From assembly GCF_001458775.1 (NCBI RefSeq), contig NZ_CZPZ01000012.1, positions 248,001 through 312,000 of the forward strand: a stretch of DNA of 64,000 nucleotides, in the 5' to 3' direction. The DNA comes from Candidatus Nitrospira nitrificans (GTDB lineage Bacteria; Nitrospirota; Nitrospiria; Nitrospirales; Nitrospiraceae). The notes under the pieces are model-generated. The model did no database searches. It worked only from the letters and a program-made list of their open reading frames with translations, and was not told the DNA's origin. Each line of letters begins with the position of its first letter. Positions within the stretch are counted from its first letter, which is position 1. Positions 53,375-61,624 of this stretch are shown here, in pieces. The translations under genes and the position numbers were made by a program.

Positions 53375-55303
53375 TTAATGTGTGTGTTGAAGTTCTCGCT
53401 GTGTATGCGTGACCTCGGCTTGCAGGAGATCCAGCACTTCAGCCACCGTCTTGCTCCCTAAATTCGACCCGCTTCGGCCTCGCACCGAGAGAGTCCCATC
53501 TTGCATCTCCCGATTCCCGGCGACCAACATGAACGGGACCTTCGCCTTTTCCGCTTCGCGAATCTTGAACCCGATCTTTTCGTTCCGGAGGTCTGCTTCG
53601 GCACGAAAGCCGGCCGCCTTCAATTGCGCCACGACGGCTGCGCTGTAGTCTTGCTGGTGATCGGTGATGTTCATGACGACGGCCTGCACCGGAGCCAGCC
53701 AGGGCGGGAACGCGCCTCCGTAATGTTCAATCAGGATACCGAAAAAGCGCTCGATGGATCCCATTAAAGCGCGATGGATCATGATCGGACGATGGGCTTT
53801 GCCGTCCTCTCCGATGTAACTTAACTCAAACCGCTCGGGATTGTTGAAATCCACCTGGACCGTGGAACATTGCCATGAACGGCCCAACGCGTCTTTAATC
53901 TTAATGTCGATCTTCGGGCCGTAAAAGGCCCCCCCTCCCGGATCAAGGTGAAAGGAGATGTGACGGCTCTTCAAAGCCGCTTCCAATGCGCTGGTGGCCA
54001 AGCTCCAATGTTCATCACCACCCACGGATTCTTTGGGCCTGGTGGACAAAAATACTTCAAATTGATGGAAGCCGAATGTCTGTAACACGAAAAATGTAAA
54101 GTCCAAGACCCGGCTGACTTCGTGTTCCATTTGATCCGGACGGCAGAAGAGATGGGCATCATCCTGCGTGAATCCGCGCACCCGCATGAGCCCGTGTAAA
54201 ACACCGGTCCGTTCATAGCGGTAGACCGTTCCCAGTTCTCCATAGCGGATGGGGAGGTCTCGATAGCTGCGCAGGTGAGATTGATAGATCATGATATGGT
54301 ACGGACAATTCATCGGTTTCAGCTGGTACTCGCTCCCCTCCAGCTTCATCGATGGGAACATGTTTTCGCGGTAGTAATCAAGATGCCCGCTGGTTTTCCA
54401 GAGATCAAGACGCGCGGTATGCGGTGAATAGACCAGCTGATACCCATCCCGAATATGCTGCTCTCGCCAGAAATTCTCAATCAAGAGGCGGACTGTCGCG
54501 CCTTTCGGATGCCATAGTACCAACCCAGGTCCGATCTCATCCTGAATGCTGATCAAATCCAAATCTTTTCCGACTTTTCTGTGGTCGCGTCGCTTAATTT
54601 CTTCCAACTTAGCCAGGTAGGCATCCACTTCCGCTTGTGTCGGAAAGGAGGTCCCGTAGATCCGCTGTAACATCGGATTACGTTCATCGCCACGCCAATA
54701 GGCCCCTCCGGTCGTGAGCAATTTGATGGCCCCGATGACACCGGTGGTAGGAAGATGGGGGCCGCGGCAGAGATCCACGAAGTCGCCCTGTGTGTAGGCG
54801 GTGATCGGCTCTCCATCGGGAAAGCTTTGAATCAGCTCGACCTTATAGTGCTCTCCACGGGAGCTGAAAAAATCAATTGCATCCTGCTTCGAAAACTCCC
54901 GCCTGGTGATAGTGAGGTTACGCTTGATGATTTCAGCAGCCCGTTCTTCGATTCTCTGCAAGTCTTCGGGGGTAAAGGGACGTTCGAAGGCGAAGTCATA
55001 ATAGAAACTATCTTCCAGGGCCGGGCCGATGGTCAGTTGTGCGGACGGGAAGAGTTCCTTGACTGCCTGGGCCATGAGGTGGGTGCTGCTGTGGCGGTAC
55101 ACTTCTCGGCCTTCCGCACTGTCGAACCGCAATGGTTCGATGACTGAATTTCCGGATAGTGCGGACGACAAATCGACAACCGCTCCGCCTACTTTGGCTG
55201 CGAGAATATCCTGCCCGGAGACTCCTAACTCAGACAGAGCGCCACCCACCGTCACCCCGGTCTGAATGTCACCGCTTGGACCGTCTTTGACCGATATCTT
55301 CAT
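53375..55303 (-). CDS. thrS: Threonyl-tRNA synthetase
   Basis: The protein of 642 residues has an N-terminal TGS domain, the editing domain with HSSTHLMAQAVKELFP and CRGPHLPTTG, the catalytic core with the zinc cysteine in LKPMNCPYHIMIY, motif 2 in GTVYRYERTGVLHGLMRVRG and motif 3 in PIMIHRALMGSIERFFGILI. The C-terminal anticodon-binding domain follows. The start at 55303 gives MKISVKDG. A terminator-like hairpin lies only 25 bases upstream, so expression may depend on readthrough. Confidence 0.96.
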   Translation of the reverse strand: MKISVKDGPSGDIQTGVTVGGALSELGVSGQDILAAKVGGAVVDLSSALSGNSVIEPLRFDSAEGREVYRHSSTHLMAQAVKELFPSAQLTIGPALEDSFYYDFAFERPFTPEDLQRIEERAAEIIKRNLTITRREFSKQDAIDFFSSRGEHYKVELIQSFPDGEPITAYTQGDFVDLCRGPHLPTTGVIGAIKLLTTGGAYWRGDERNPMLQRIYGTSFPTQAEVDAYLAKLEEIKRRDHRKVGKDLDLISIQDEIGPGLVLWHPKGATVRLLIENFWREQHIRDGYQLVYSPHTARLDLWKTSGHLDYYRENMFPSMKLEGSEYQLKPMNCPYHIMIYQSHLRSYRDLPIRYGELGTVYRYERTGVLHGLMRVRGFTQDDAHLFCRPDQMEHEVSRVLDFTFFVLQTFGFHQFEVFLSTRPKESVGGDEHWSLATSALEAALKSRHISFHLDPGGGAFYGPKIDIKIKDALGRSWQCSTVQVDFNNPERFELSYIGEDGKAHRPIMIHRALMGSIERFFGILIEHYGGAFPPWLAPVQAVVMNITDHQQDYSAAVVAQLKAAGFRAEADLRNEKIGFKIREAEKAKVPFMLVAGNREMQDGTLSVRGRSGSNLGSKTVAEVLDLLQAEVTHTQRELQHTH

Positions 55304-55327
55304 GACGTACGGACTTGACCCACAGTG

Positions 55328-55375
55328 CAAAAAACAACAAAGGCACTACGCCTCTTAAGAGGCAAAGCAGTGCCT
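55328..55375 (-). terminator. Terminator or attenuator between tRNA-Val and thrS
   Basis: An outer 7-bp stem (AGGCACT/AGTGCCT) encloses a perfect palindrome (GCCTCTTAAGAGGC). On the minus strand it is followed by TTTGTTGTTTTTT. It begins 11 bases after the tRNA-Val 3' end and its T-run finishes 25 bases before thrS. Confidence 0.8.
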
Positions 55376-55385
55376 CGGCCTGAAA

Positions 55386-55460
55386 TGGTAGGCGCGGACG
55401 GTCTTGAACCGTCGACCTCTACCGTGTCAAGGTAGCGCTCTCCCCCTGAGCTACGCGCCT
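55386..55460 (-). tRNA. tRNA-Val (GAC)
   Basis: The 75-base gene reads leftward from AGGCGCGTAGCTCAGGGGGA. The acceptor stem pairs AGGCGCG with CGCGCCT, the anticodon loop is CTTGACACG (anticodon GAC), the T-loop is GGTTCAAGACC and the CCA end is encoded. It lies upstream of thrS on the same strand. Confidence 0.95.
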
Positions 55461-55475
55461 ATCAAGAGAGGGGGC

Positions 55476-55505
55476 ATGCTAATATAGCCTCACTGACACT
55501 GTCAA
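55476..55505 (-). promoter_or_regulatory. Promoter of tRNA-Val
   Basis: On the minus strand TTGACA, a 17-base spacer and TTAGCAT stand 15 bases before the tRNA 5' end. The same -35/-10 pair and spacing occur at tRNA-fMet. Confidence 0.65.
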
Positions 55506-55514
55506 GAAAACGAA

Positions 55515-55563
55515 AGAGAAGGTCGCATTCCCTCAGCGAACTGAAAGAAGTGAGACCTTCTCT
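55515..55563 (-). terminator. Probable terminator of the HU gene
   Basis: A 10-bp stem (AGAGAAGGTC/GACCTTCTCT) with a 29-base loop is followed on the minus strand by TTCGTTTTCTT. It starts 28 bases after the HU stop. The large loop makes it moderate rather than strong. Confidence 0.55.
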
Positions 55564-55591
55564 TTCAGACCCTTCTCTTGGAGCAGACACC

Positions 55592-55864
55592 CTACTTCAC
55601 GGCGGAGCGAAGCTCTTTCCCGGCTGAAAACTTCGGGACCTTCGCCGCCGGGATGCGGAGGGATTCGCCTGTCCGCGGATTTCTTCCCATTCGCGCTTTT
55701 CGTTTTGAAATCGTAAAGGTGCCGAAATTGACGAGAGAGACGCGCTTTCCTTTTTTCAATGAAGAAGTCACCGCCCCGGTGAATGCTTCGAGGGCGGTTC
55801 CGGCCGCGACCTTAGTAATGCCGGCTGAAGCGGCCATCTTTGCGATCAACTCTTCCTTTGTCAT
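55592..55864 (-). CDS. HU-family DNA-binding protein
   Basis: This 90-residue protein has the HU/IHF pattern: MTKEELIAKMAASAGITKVA, SLKKGKRVSLVNFGTFTISK and the arm motif RMGRNPRTGE. It bends and compacts DNA. A GGAGGGAC-type site precedes the ATG. It sits between the Fis-type regulator and tRNA-Val. Confidence 0.95.
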   Translation of the reverse strand: MTKEELIAKMAASAGITKVAAGTALEAFTGAVTSSLKKGKRVSLVNFGTFTISKRKARMGRNPRTGESLRIPAAKVPKFSAGKELRSAVK

Positions 55865-55944
55865 GATGTCCCTCCTTCATGAATAGTGAGAGATGGTATG
55901 GGAAGTGAGTCCCGCAGCACACCTGTGAACGTCGCGTTCAAACG

Positions 55945-56523
55945 CTACGATTTGGCTCTCGCTTTCGTTTGCTTCAAGGGGATATGCAGGTCCACGATTT
56001 TTTTTCGCAAGGTATTGCGGTTGAGACCGAGAAGCGACGCGGCTTGTATTTGATTGCCTCCGGTCTCTCGCAGCGCCGAGGTGATAAGAGGGCGTTCCAC
56101 GGCGGAAATCAGAATCGGATGAAGGTTTTTCGCCGATCCGTTTCGCATCCCCTTTACGAATTCCCCCATTTTCACTTCTAGATAACTCTCCAGAGAGGCG
56201 TCGCATGGCTTCGGCTGGGGGCTGGTTGGCTGATTCATCAGCTGGATCATTTTCAGCGTTTTTTTCAAGACAGCCTTAGACCCGCAGATAGAAAGAGTGT
56301 GAGAGGGGCCGAGGTGCTCAGGAAGCGTACCGTTCTGTTGCTGCTCGACTTGGGATTCCATCACGACGACATCAAACCGATGTCGCGGCAACTCCTTTTG
56401 AAGGGTTGAAACGTCCTGAGCGATCGTCACGGAGGCGTCCTTGAATACCTGTCTCGCCAAAGCTTGTATGGTCGTGTCGTTCGTGAGCACTAGAATAGTA
56501 AATGAAGATAACGGCGCAGACAT
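55945..56523 (-). CDS. Fis-type regulator with a degenerate receiver domain
   Basis: This 192-residue protein has a C-terminal Fis helix-turn-helix (GNQIQAASLLGLNRNTLRKK). Its first 110 or so residues have a receiver-like alternation (FTILVLTNDTTIQALARQVF, FDVVVMESQ) in which the phospho-acceptor Asp and acidic pocket are replaced (MES in place of MDx). It thus looks like a phosphorylation-independent response regulator that kept DNA binding. There is no AAA+ domain. It is monocistronic, 80 bases upstream of HU. Confidence 0.75.
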   Translation of the reverse strand: MSAPLSSFTILVLTNDTTIQALARQVFKDASVTIAQDVSTLQKELPRHRFDVVVMESQVEQQQNGTLPEHLGPSHTLSICGSKAVLKKTLKMIQLMNQPTSPQPKPCDASLESYLEVKMGEFVKGMRNGSAKNLHPILISAVERPLITSALRETGGNQIQAASLLGLNRNTLRKKIVDLHIPLKQTKARAKS

Positions 56524-56724
56524 GAAGGCACCACCCGAAGAAGAGGGCTGGATTATTGCCTAGGGCATACACGATGTCAATCTGATTTTATGGATACGAT
56601 GCCCTTCGTCTCTGCTCCACGCATGGTGTTGCAGGCATGAAATAAATATCAAAAATAATGACTTGTGGTGTTCTCTCGATTCTGGAACGTTCACTGAAAA
56701 TATAGCTTGGCATGCTAAATACCT

Positions 56725-56752
56725 AACTTCGTCGATCTTCATCAACGAAGTT
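56725..56752. repeat. Inverted repeat upstream of the rrf2 promoter
   Basis: AACTTCGT (56725-56732) and ACGAAGTT (56745-56752) form an 8-bp inverted repeat around 12 bases, ending eight bases before the -35 box of the sulfate operon. It could be an operator or a terminator for leftward transcription. It shows no long T-run. Confidence 0.4.
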
Positions 56753-56760
56753 TTGGCGCC

Positions 56761-56811
56761 TTGACAGATCGAAATGGGGGAATGTATATGTAACTCAATT
56801 CCGACAGGAAT
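56761..56811 (+). promoter_or_regulatory. Promoter and probable Rrf2 operator of the sulfate-reduction operon
   Basis: TTGACA (56761-56766), an 18-base spacer and TATATG (56785-56790) form a good housekeeping promoter. Just downstream is a palindrome ATTCC-GACA-GGAAT (56798-56811) that lies over the transcription start region and includes the ribosome site of the Rrf2 gene. The ATTCC/GGAAT core resembles half-sites of CymR-type Rrf2 repressors. Binding there would block the operon and the regulator itself. Confidence 0.55.
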
Positions 56812-56819
56812 AATAAAGA

Positions 56820-57269
56820 ATGAAAGTGTCTATGCGTGCCACATATGGAATTATGGTGGCTGTCGATCTTGCGACATATGCAAGGGAAGCCCCGATTCAA
56901 GCGCGGGCTATCGCGAGGCGTCATGGGATTCCAGCCCGTTTTCTTGAACAGATCCTCCATGCGATGAAGAAAGCGGGTTTAGTGGAAAGCCAACGGGGTG
57001 CCCAAGGCGGCTATCTTCTCACGCATGTACCGGCAGCGATGTCGATCGCCGATATCGTCGAGGCATTGGAAGGGCCGGTCTTTCATCGGTCGTTTGTCGG
57101 TCAGCGGGCGCGCGATCGTCAAGCGACCAAGCCGGAACTGCTGCTCGGTGACGTCTGGGAGCAGGTGCAGCAGGCGGAACGAAAAGTTCTCGAAAACGTT
57201 ACGGTCGAACATTTGGCGATGCGGTTACGAACGATCGATGCCCAGCGCAGTCCGATGTACCACATCTGA
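56820..57269 (+). CDS. Rrf2-family regulator, CymR-like, cysteine-free
   Basis: This 149-residue protein has the Rrf2 fold: MRATYGIMVAVDLATYA, ARRHGIPARFLEQILHAMKK and VESQRGAQGGYLL. It has no cysteine at all, so it cannot hold an Fe-S cluster as IscR or NsrR do. In this it is like CymR, which senses cysteine supply through a partner protein. Being first in the sulfate-reduction operon, it probably represses it when sulfur is plentiful. The next gene follows 43 bases on. Confidence 0.85.
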   Translation: MKVSMRATYGIMVAVDLATYAREAPIQARAIARRHGIPARFLEQILHAMKKAGLVESQRGAQGGYLLTHVPAAMSIADIVEALEGPVFHRSFVGQRARDRQATKPELLLGDVWEQVQQAERKVLENVTVEHLAMRLRTIDAQRSPMYHI

Positions 57270-57312
57270 CTTTTGAGGCTCCTCTCCGGAGGAGATGTAG
57301 GAGAGCGGTATT

Positions 57313-59823
57313 ATGAACCACGTTGAAGCCCCCACGAGCCCTCAAGTTGTCACGAGTCCAATTCCTCCCGCCATCCTGGAGGAAATAGAAACCTTCGAGA
57401 CCGAGGCCCAGCGAACATTGGTCGGAGAGATCTCCACCGATCTCTTCAGACCTTTCCGTCTGCAATACGGTATTTACGGTCAGCGTCAGCCTGGTGTGCA
57501 GATGGTACGGATCAAGATCCCGTTCGGCGGCATCACCGCGAATCAGTTGCGACGTGTCGCGGAGCTCACCGACCGCTATGCGACCGGCGTCGGTCACGTC
57601 ACGACGAGACAAGATATCCAGATGCACTTCGTGGAATTGAAAGATGTCCCGACCATCATGCGCGGGTTGGCCGAAGTTGGCCTGACGACCAGAGAGGCCT
57701 GCGCCAATACCGTGCGGAATGTCACGGCATGCCATCTGGCGGGTGTGTGCCAGGGCGAAGTCTTCGATGTGACGCCCTATGCAAAGACCGTGGCTTACCA
57801 CTTGTTGCGGAACCCTTTGAACCAAAGCTTGCCGCGAAAGTTCAAAATTGCCTTTTCCGGGTGCAAGCATGACTGTGCCTTGACGCCCATTCACGACATC
57901 GGTCTACTCGCCGTCAAGCGAAGCGACGGAGTAATCGGTTTTCGGATGGTCGCGGGTGGCGGGCTCGGTTCAGCTCCACGGGTTGCCCAACTTCTTCGTG
58001 AGTTCACACCGATGGAGGAGCTGATTCCCAGTATCGAAGCCGTTATTAAAGTCTTCGATACACTCGGCAATCGAAAAAATCGAAACAAGGCCCGGATGAA
58101 ATTCGTGATCGACAAGCTGGGCTTTGACGAGTTCAAACGGCGTTGGGAAGCAGCCTATGTCTCGATGGGACACGCCCTTCCCAAGAACGGAACGTTGACC
58201 CTGCTTCAGCATCACGATAACCCGCTCCCGCTCCTTATGCCGACCAGAAACGGCGGGGCAACCGGAAACGGAACTGGGGGTCGCAACGGAGCCCACGCCA
58301 TCGGTCACGAGACGCCGTTTGAGATGTGGAAACGGACCAATGTCGTCACGCAGAAACAGGAGGGCTATGTCACAGCCGCCATCAAGCTGTTCATGGGGGA
58401 TATTACGGCTGAACAAATGCTATTCGTCGCTGACCTGGCCGAGCGCTATTCAAACGGCAATCTTCGCACCACCATCAACCAAAATATGGTCATTCGCTGG
58501 ATTCCTGCCGATAGGATCGCCGAACTATACGAAGATTTGGCGTCCCGTGGGTTAGCCGATCCTGGCGCTGAATTGGTTGAAGACATTATCGCCTGCCCCG
58601 GCACAGATACCTGCGGTCTTGGGATTACATCATCGAAAGGTCTTGCGCGAGCGCTGGCCGAGGTGTTTCCGGCCGGTCGAGTGCCGGAGGATCTGGCAGG
58701 GGTCGATGTCAAAATCAGTGGGTGCCATAACTCCTGCGCGCAACATCACATTTCCACGATCGGGCTGCATGGGGTCGGCAAGCGGCTCGGCGACCATGTC
58801 GCTCCGCACTACGAGCTTCATCTCGGCGGCTCGGTGAACGGCACCGCCAAGGTCGGGAAGATGATCGTGAAATTGCCTGCGCAATCGGTCCCGGCGGCGA
58901 TCTCCCACTTGATCGATGTCTATCGGCGTGATCGCCACGAGAATGAGAATTTGCCCAAATTCATTGAACGCGCCGGGAAGAACAAGTTGAAGGACGAATT
59001 GATCCCGTACACCATCGTGCCCTCCTATGAGGAGGATTCCACGTTCTACTACGATTGGGAAGGGGAAGCAGAGTTTATTCTCGAGGATCTCGGACCAGGC
59101 GAATGTGCCGGCGGCGCGCTGGAAATGATCGAGAACGGCATCCTGGAGGCCGATCAGGAGCTCTATCAAGCGAAACTGCTTGTCGAGAAGCATCAGTATT
59201 CCGTATCGGTGAACAAGTCCTATCGCGCGGTCTTGGCGGCGGCCAAGGCGATGTTGGTGACCGAGGGGCTTGAGCCGTCGACTGACTCAGAAACCTTCAT
59301 TGAATTTGACAGCCGGATCGCGCAGAAAGGGGTCATCCCAGCGCAGTATCGCGAGCTCAATAAGAAGGTGGGCGATCTCGGCCCCAAGGATACGACTGCG
59401 GAGTCGGCGCGTGACAAGATGGTGTTTGCGAAGGGTTTTGTCGATGCGTGCCGTGCCGCAACCGAACAGATGGGGAAAGATTTGAAGCTTGCCCCGGTCC
59501 GAGAGACGACGGCCGCCATGCAGGAAGTTCCAGCGCCGGTGGTTCCGATCGCCGCTGAAGTGAAACCGGCGACTCCGGCTCCGACCGGCGCTCCGGTGTA
59601 CGATCTTCGTGGCGTCGCCTGTCCGATGAACTACGTGAAGACGAAGTTGAAGCTGGAGATGATGGATGCGGGTGAGAAGCTGGAAGTGTGGCTCGACGCC
59701 GGTGAACCGATCAAGAATGTGCCGATGAGCCTCAAGAATGACGGGCACAAGGTGCTCATACAAGAGGCACTGGAACCGGACGCATCCCATTATCGGATTC
59801 TGGTGGAGAAAGTCGAAGAGTAA
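57313..59823 (+). CDS. Siroheme sulfite (nitrite) reductase fused to helical and TusA domains
   Basis: This 836-residue protein has two homologous nitrite/sulfite-reductase halves. Uncommonly, both carry the complete cluster motif: C140-x5-C146 with C184-x3-C188, and C428-x5-C434 with C471-x3-C475. Most relatives keep only the second set. A Gly/Asn-rich linker (about 310-330) separates the halves. A helical domain follows (620-720, GALEMIENGILEADQELYQA), then an Ala/Pro linker and a TusA domain (763-836, DLRGVACPMNYVKTKL, Cys770). With APS reductase next door, sulfite is the likely substrate, giving sulfide. TusA may carry the sulfur onward. Nitrite reduction is also possible. Confidence 0.88.
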   Translation: MNHVEAPTSPQVVTSPIPPAILEEIETFETEAQRTLVGEISTDLFRPFRLQYGIYGQRQPGVQMVRIKIPFGGITANQLRRVAELTDRYATGVGHVTTRQDIQMHFVELKDVPTIMRGLAEVGLTTREACANTVRNVTACHLAGVCQGEVFDVTPYAKTVAYHLLRNPLNQSLPRKFKIAFSGCKHDCALTPIHDIGLLAVKRSDGVIGFRMVAGGGLGSAPRVAQLLREFTPMEELIPSIEAVIKVFDTLGNRKNRNKARMKFVIDKLGFDEFKRRWEAAYVSMGHALPKNGTLTLLQHHDNPLPLLMPTRNGGATGNGTGGRNGAHAIGHETPFEMWKRTNVVTQKQEGYVTAAIKLFMGDITAEQMLFVADLAERYSNGNLRTTINQNMVIRWIPADRIAELYEDLASRGLADPGAELVEDIIACPGTDTCGLGITSSKGLARALAEVFPAGRVPEDLAGVDVKISGCHNSCAQHHISTIGLHGVGKRLGDHVAPHYELHLGGSVNGTAKVGKMIVKLPAQSVPAAISHLIDVYRRDRHENENLPKFIERAGKNKLKDELIPYTIVPSYEEDSTFYYDWEGEAEFILEDLGPGECAGGALEMIENGILEADQELYQAKLLVEKHQYSVSVNKSYRAVLAAAKAMLVTEGLEPSTDSETFIEFDSRIAQKGVIPAQYRELNKKVGDLGPKDTTAESARDKMVFAKGFVDACRAATEQMGKDLKLAPVRETTAAMQEVPAPVVPIAAEVKPATPAPTGAPVYDLRGVACPMNYVKTKLKLEMMDAGEKLEVWLDAGEPIKNVPMSLKNDGHKVLIQEALEPDASHYRILVEKVEE

Positions 59824-59839
59824 AGAGACCTGAGCCGCC

Positions 59840-60556
59840 ATGACAGCAAACGACCAGTCTGAACGCATCGCGGAGCTCAAAGCCTGGAGCGCGTCTTTCG
59901 AGACGAAACAACCCCAAGATGTGTTGGAGGCTGCCCTCGAACGGTACGCACAGAAGATTGTCCTGGCCTGCAGCTTCGGGGCCGAGGATGTCGTGCTTGT
60001 GGACATGGTCCATCGGATCAATCCCTCGGTGCCGTTGTTCTATCTCGATACCGACTTTTTGTTTCCCGAGACCTATGCGACCAGAGACCGAGTGATTGAA
60101 CGATATGGCCTTCAGCCGGCGCAGGTCATTCAGGTGAAGTCATTGCTGACGCCACAGCAACAAGCAGAATCCTATGGCGATGCGCTGTGGGCCGGCAATC
60201 CGGATCAGTGTTGTCGATTACGGAAGGTCGAGCCGTTGACTCGCATTCTCCGAGGCTATGACGCATGGATTACCGGAATCAGGCGGGACCAAGCTCCGTC
60301 CCGCGCGAACGCCGGCTTGATCGAATGGGACCAGACGTTCGGGTTGGTCAAGACCAATCCGCTGGCCCGATGGACATGGCCCGATGTGTGGACCTACATC
60401 AAGGTCTACGAGGTCCCGTACAACCCGCTGCACGATCAGAATTACCCCAGCATCGGCTGCGCCTACTGCACCGCCCCAGTGGCGTCTGGCGATGATCTCC
60501 GAGCCGGGCGCTGGAAGAATTTTTCTAAAACCGAGTGCGGGTTACATAAGGCGTAA
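59840..60556 (+). CDS. cysH: Assimilatory APS reductase (Fe-S type CysH)
   Basis: This 238-residue protein has the PP-loop-like IVLACSFGAEDVVLVDMV, the [4Fe-4S] cysteines C124-C125 (QCCRLRKVEPL) and C207-x2-C210 (GCAYC), and the catalytic C233 in KTECGLH. The CC...CxxC set marks it as an adenylylsulfate reductase rather than a PAPS reductase. It reduces APS to sulfite and AMP with thioredoxin. It starts 16 bases after the sulfite reductase gene. Confidence 0.95.
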   Translation: MTANDQSERIAELKAWSASFETKQPQDVLEAALERYAQKIVLACSFGAEDVVLVDMVHRINPSVPLFYLDTDFLFPETYATRDRVIERYGLQPAQVIQVKSLLTPQQQAESYGDALWAGNPDQCCRLRKVEPLTRILRGYDAWITGIRRDQAPSRANAGLIEWDQTFGLVKTNPLARWTWPDVWTYIKVYEVPYNPLHDQNYPSIGCAYCTAPVASGDDLRAGRWKNFSKTECGLHKA

Positions 60557-60557
60557 C

Positions 60558-61598
60558 ATGCCGATTCAAGAGATCCTTGCCAAGATTGCCAGAGGGCCGA
60601 AGGCTTCCAAAGACCTCACCTGGGATGAGTGCAAGCAGGCGATGAAAGCCTTGATCGAAGGCGAGGCGACACCGGCGCAAGTCGGGGCCTTTCTCATCGC
60701 CATGCGGTTCAAGATGGAATCCGTGACGGAGTTGGCCGCCTTGACAGCCGCGGCGCGACAGTACGTGCACCCGCTCGCGGTCTCCCGAGAGTTGGCCCTC
60801 GTCGATGTGCCGAGCTATGCCGGGAAACAGGATACGTTTCATGCGATCGTTGCCGCATCGATCGTGGCGGCATCAGCCGGAGCCGCGGTCTTGATGCACG
60901 GCTACGACGGCATTCCTGGTCGGCCCGGCAGCGCCGGAATATTGAAGGCGTTGGGCATTCCGGTTGATGCGGAGCCCAAGCGGGTGACTGAACAAGTAAA
61001 CAAGAACGGCTTCGCCTATCTCGATATCGGACTCTATCACCCGCCCCTCTATCGGTTTTTGGAGATGCGCCAAGAGCTGGGGGTCAGGAACGTGTTTCAT
61101 CCGATTGCCAGGCTGCTCAACCCGGCCCGGGCCGCAGTGCAAGTGGTGGGGTTGTCGCACCCGCCGCATTTTGAAAAGACCGCTGAAGCCTTGCGAATGC
61201 TCGGATGTTCGCGGGCGCTGGTGATCCGCGGAGTCGAGGGTGATCCGGAGTTGTCCGCGTCGATGGCGACGAGAGTCTTGGAAGTGCGCGATGAACGCAT
61301 TACCTCGTTGGGAGTGGTGCCGAAAGATTTCGGGCTGGCGCTTGTCCCATCACGTGAGATGGCGGGATTCCCTCCCTCTCAACGCGAGAAAGAGGCGGAT
61401 CTGCTCCGCCGTATTCTTCAGAATCGGGTGCCGAGTGGTCCCACGGATTGGGTACTGATGAATGCCGCGATGTTGCTGTACGCAGCGGGGAAAGGGACGT
61501 CGTTGGCGGCCTGCTTCCCGGTGGCGCGCGCAGCCGTTGAGGGTGGAGCCGCAGCGCGCAAACTCGATGAATTGATGCGACAGCCGGTCGCGGCGTAA
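60558..61598 (+). CDS. TrpD2/YbiB-like protein (anthranilate phosphoribosyltransferase fold)
   Basis: This 346-residue protein has the TrpD-like N-terminal helical domain ([36 protein letters not shown]). The phosphoribosyltransferase-type core has [20 protein letters not shown] in place of the TrpD PRPP loop, and [19 protein letters not shown]. The changed PRPP and anthranilate motifs suggest a YbiB-type relative, some of which bind nucleic acids, rather than a tryptophan enzyme. It lies one base after cysH and before cysD, which suggests a role tied to sulfate assimilation. Confidence 0.75.
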   Translation: MPIQEILAKIARGPKASKDLTWDECKQAMKALIEGEATPAQVGAFLIAMRFKMESVTELAALTAAARQYVHPLAVSRELALVDVPSYAGKQDTFHAIVAASIVAASAGAAVLMHGYDGIPGRPGSAGILKALGIPVDAEPKRVTEQVNKNGFAYLDIGLYHPPLYRFLEMRQELGVRNVFHPIARLLNPARAAVQVVGLSHPPHFEKTAEALRMLGCSRALVIRGVEGDPELSASMATRVLEVRDERITSLGVVPKDFGLALVPSREMAGFPPSQREKEADLLRRILQNRVPSGPTDWVLMNAAMLLYAAGKGTSLAACFPVARAAVEGGAAARKLDELMRQPVAA

Positions 61599-61624
61599 GA
61601 CAAGAGGCAGGACGATTTAGAGTT

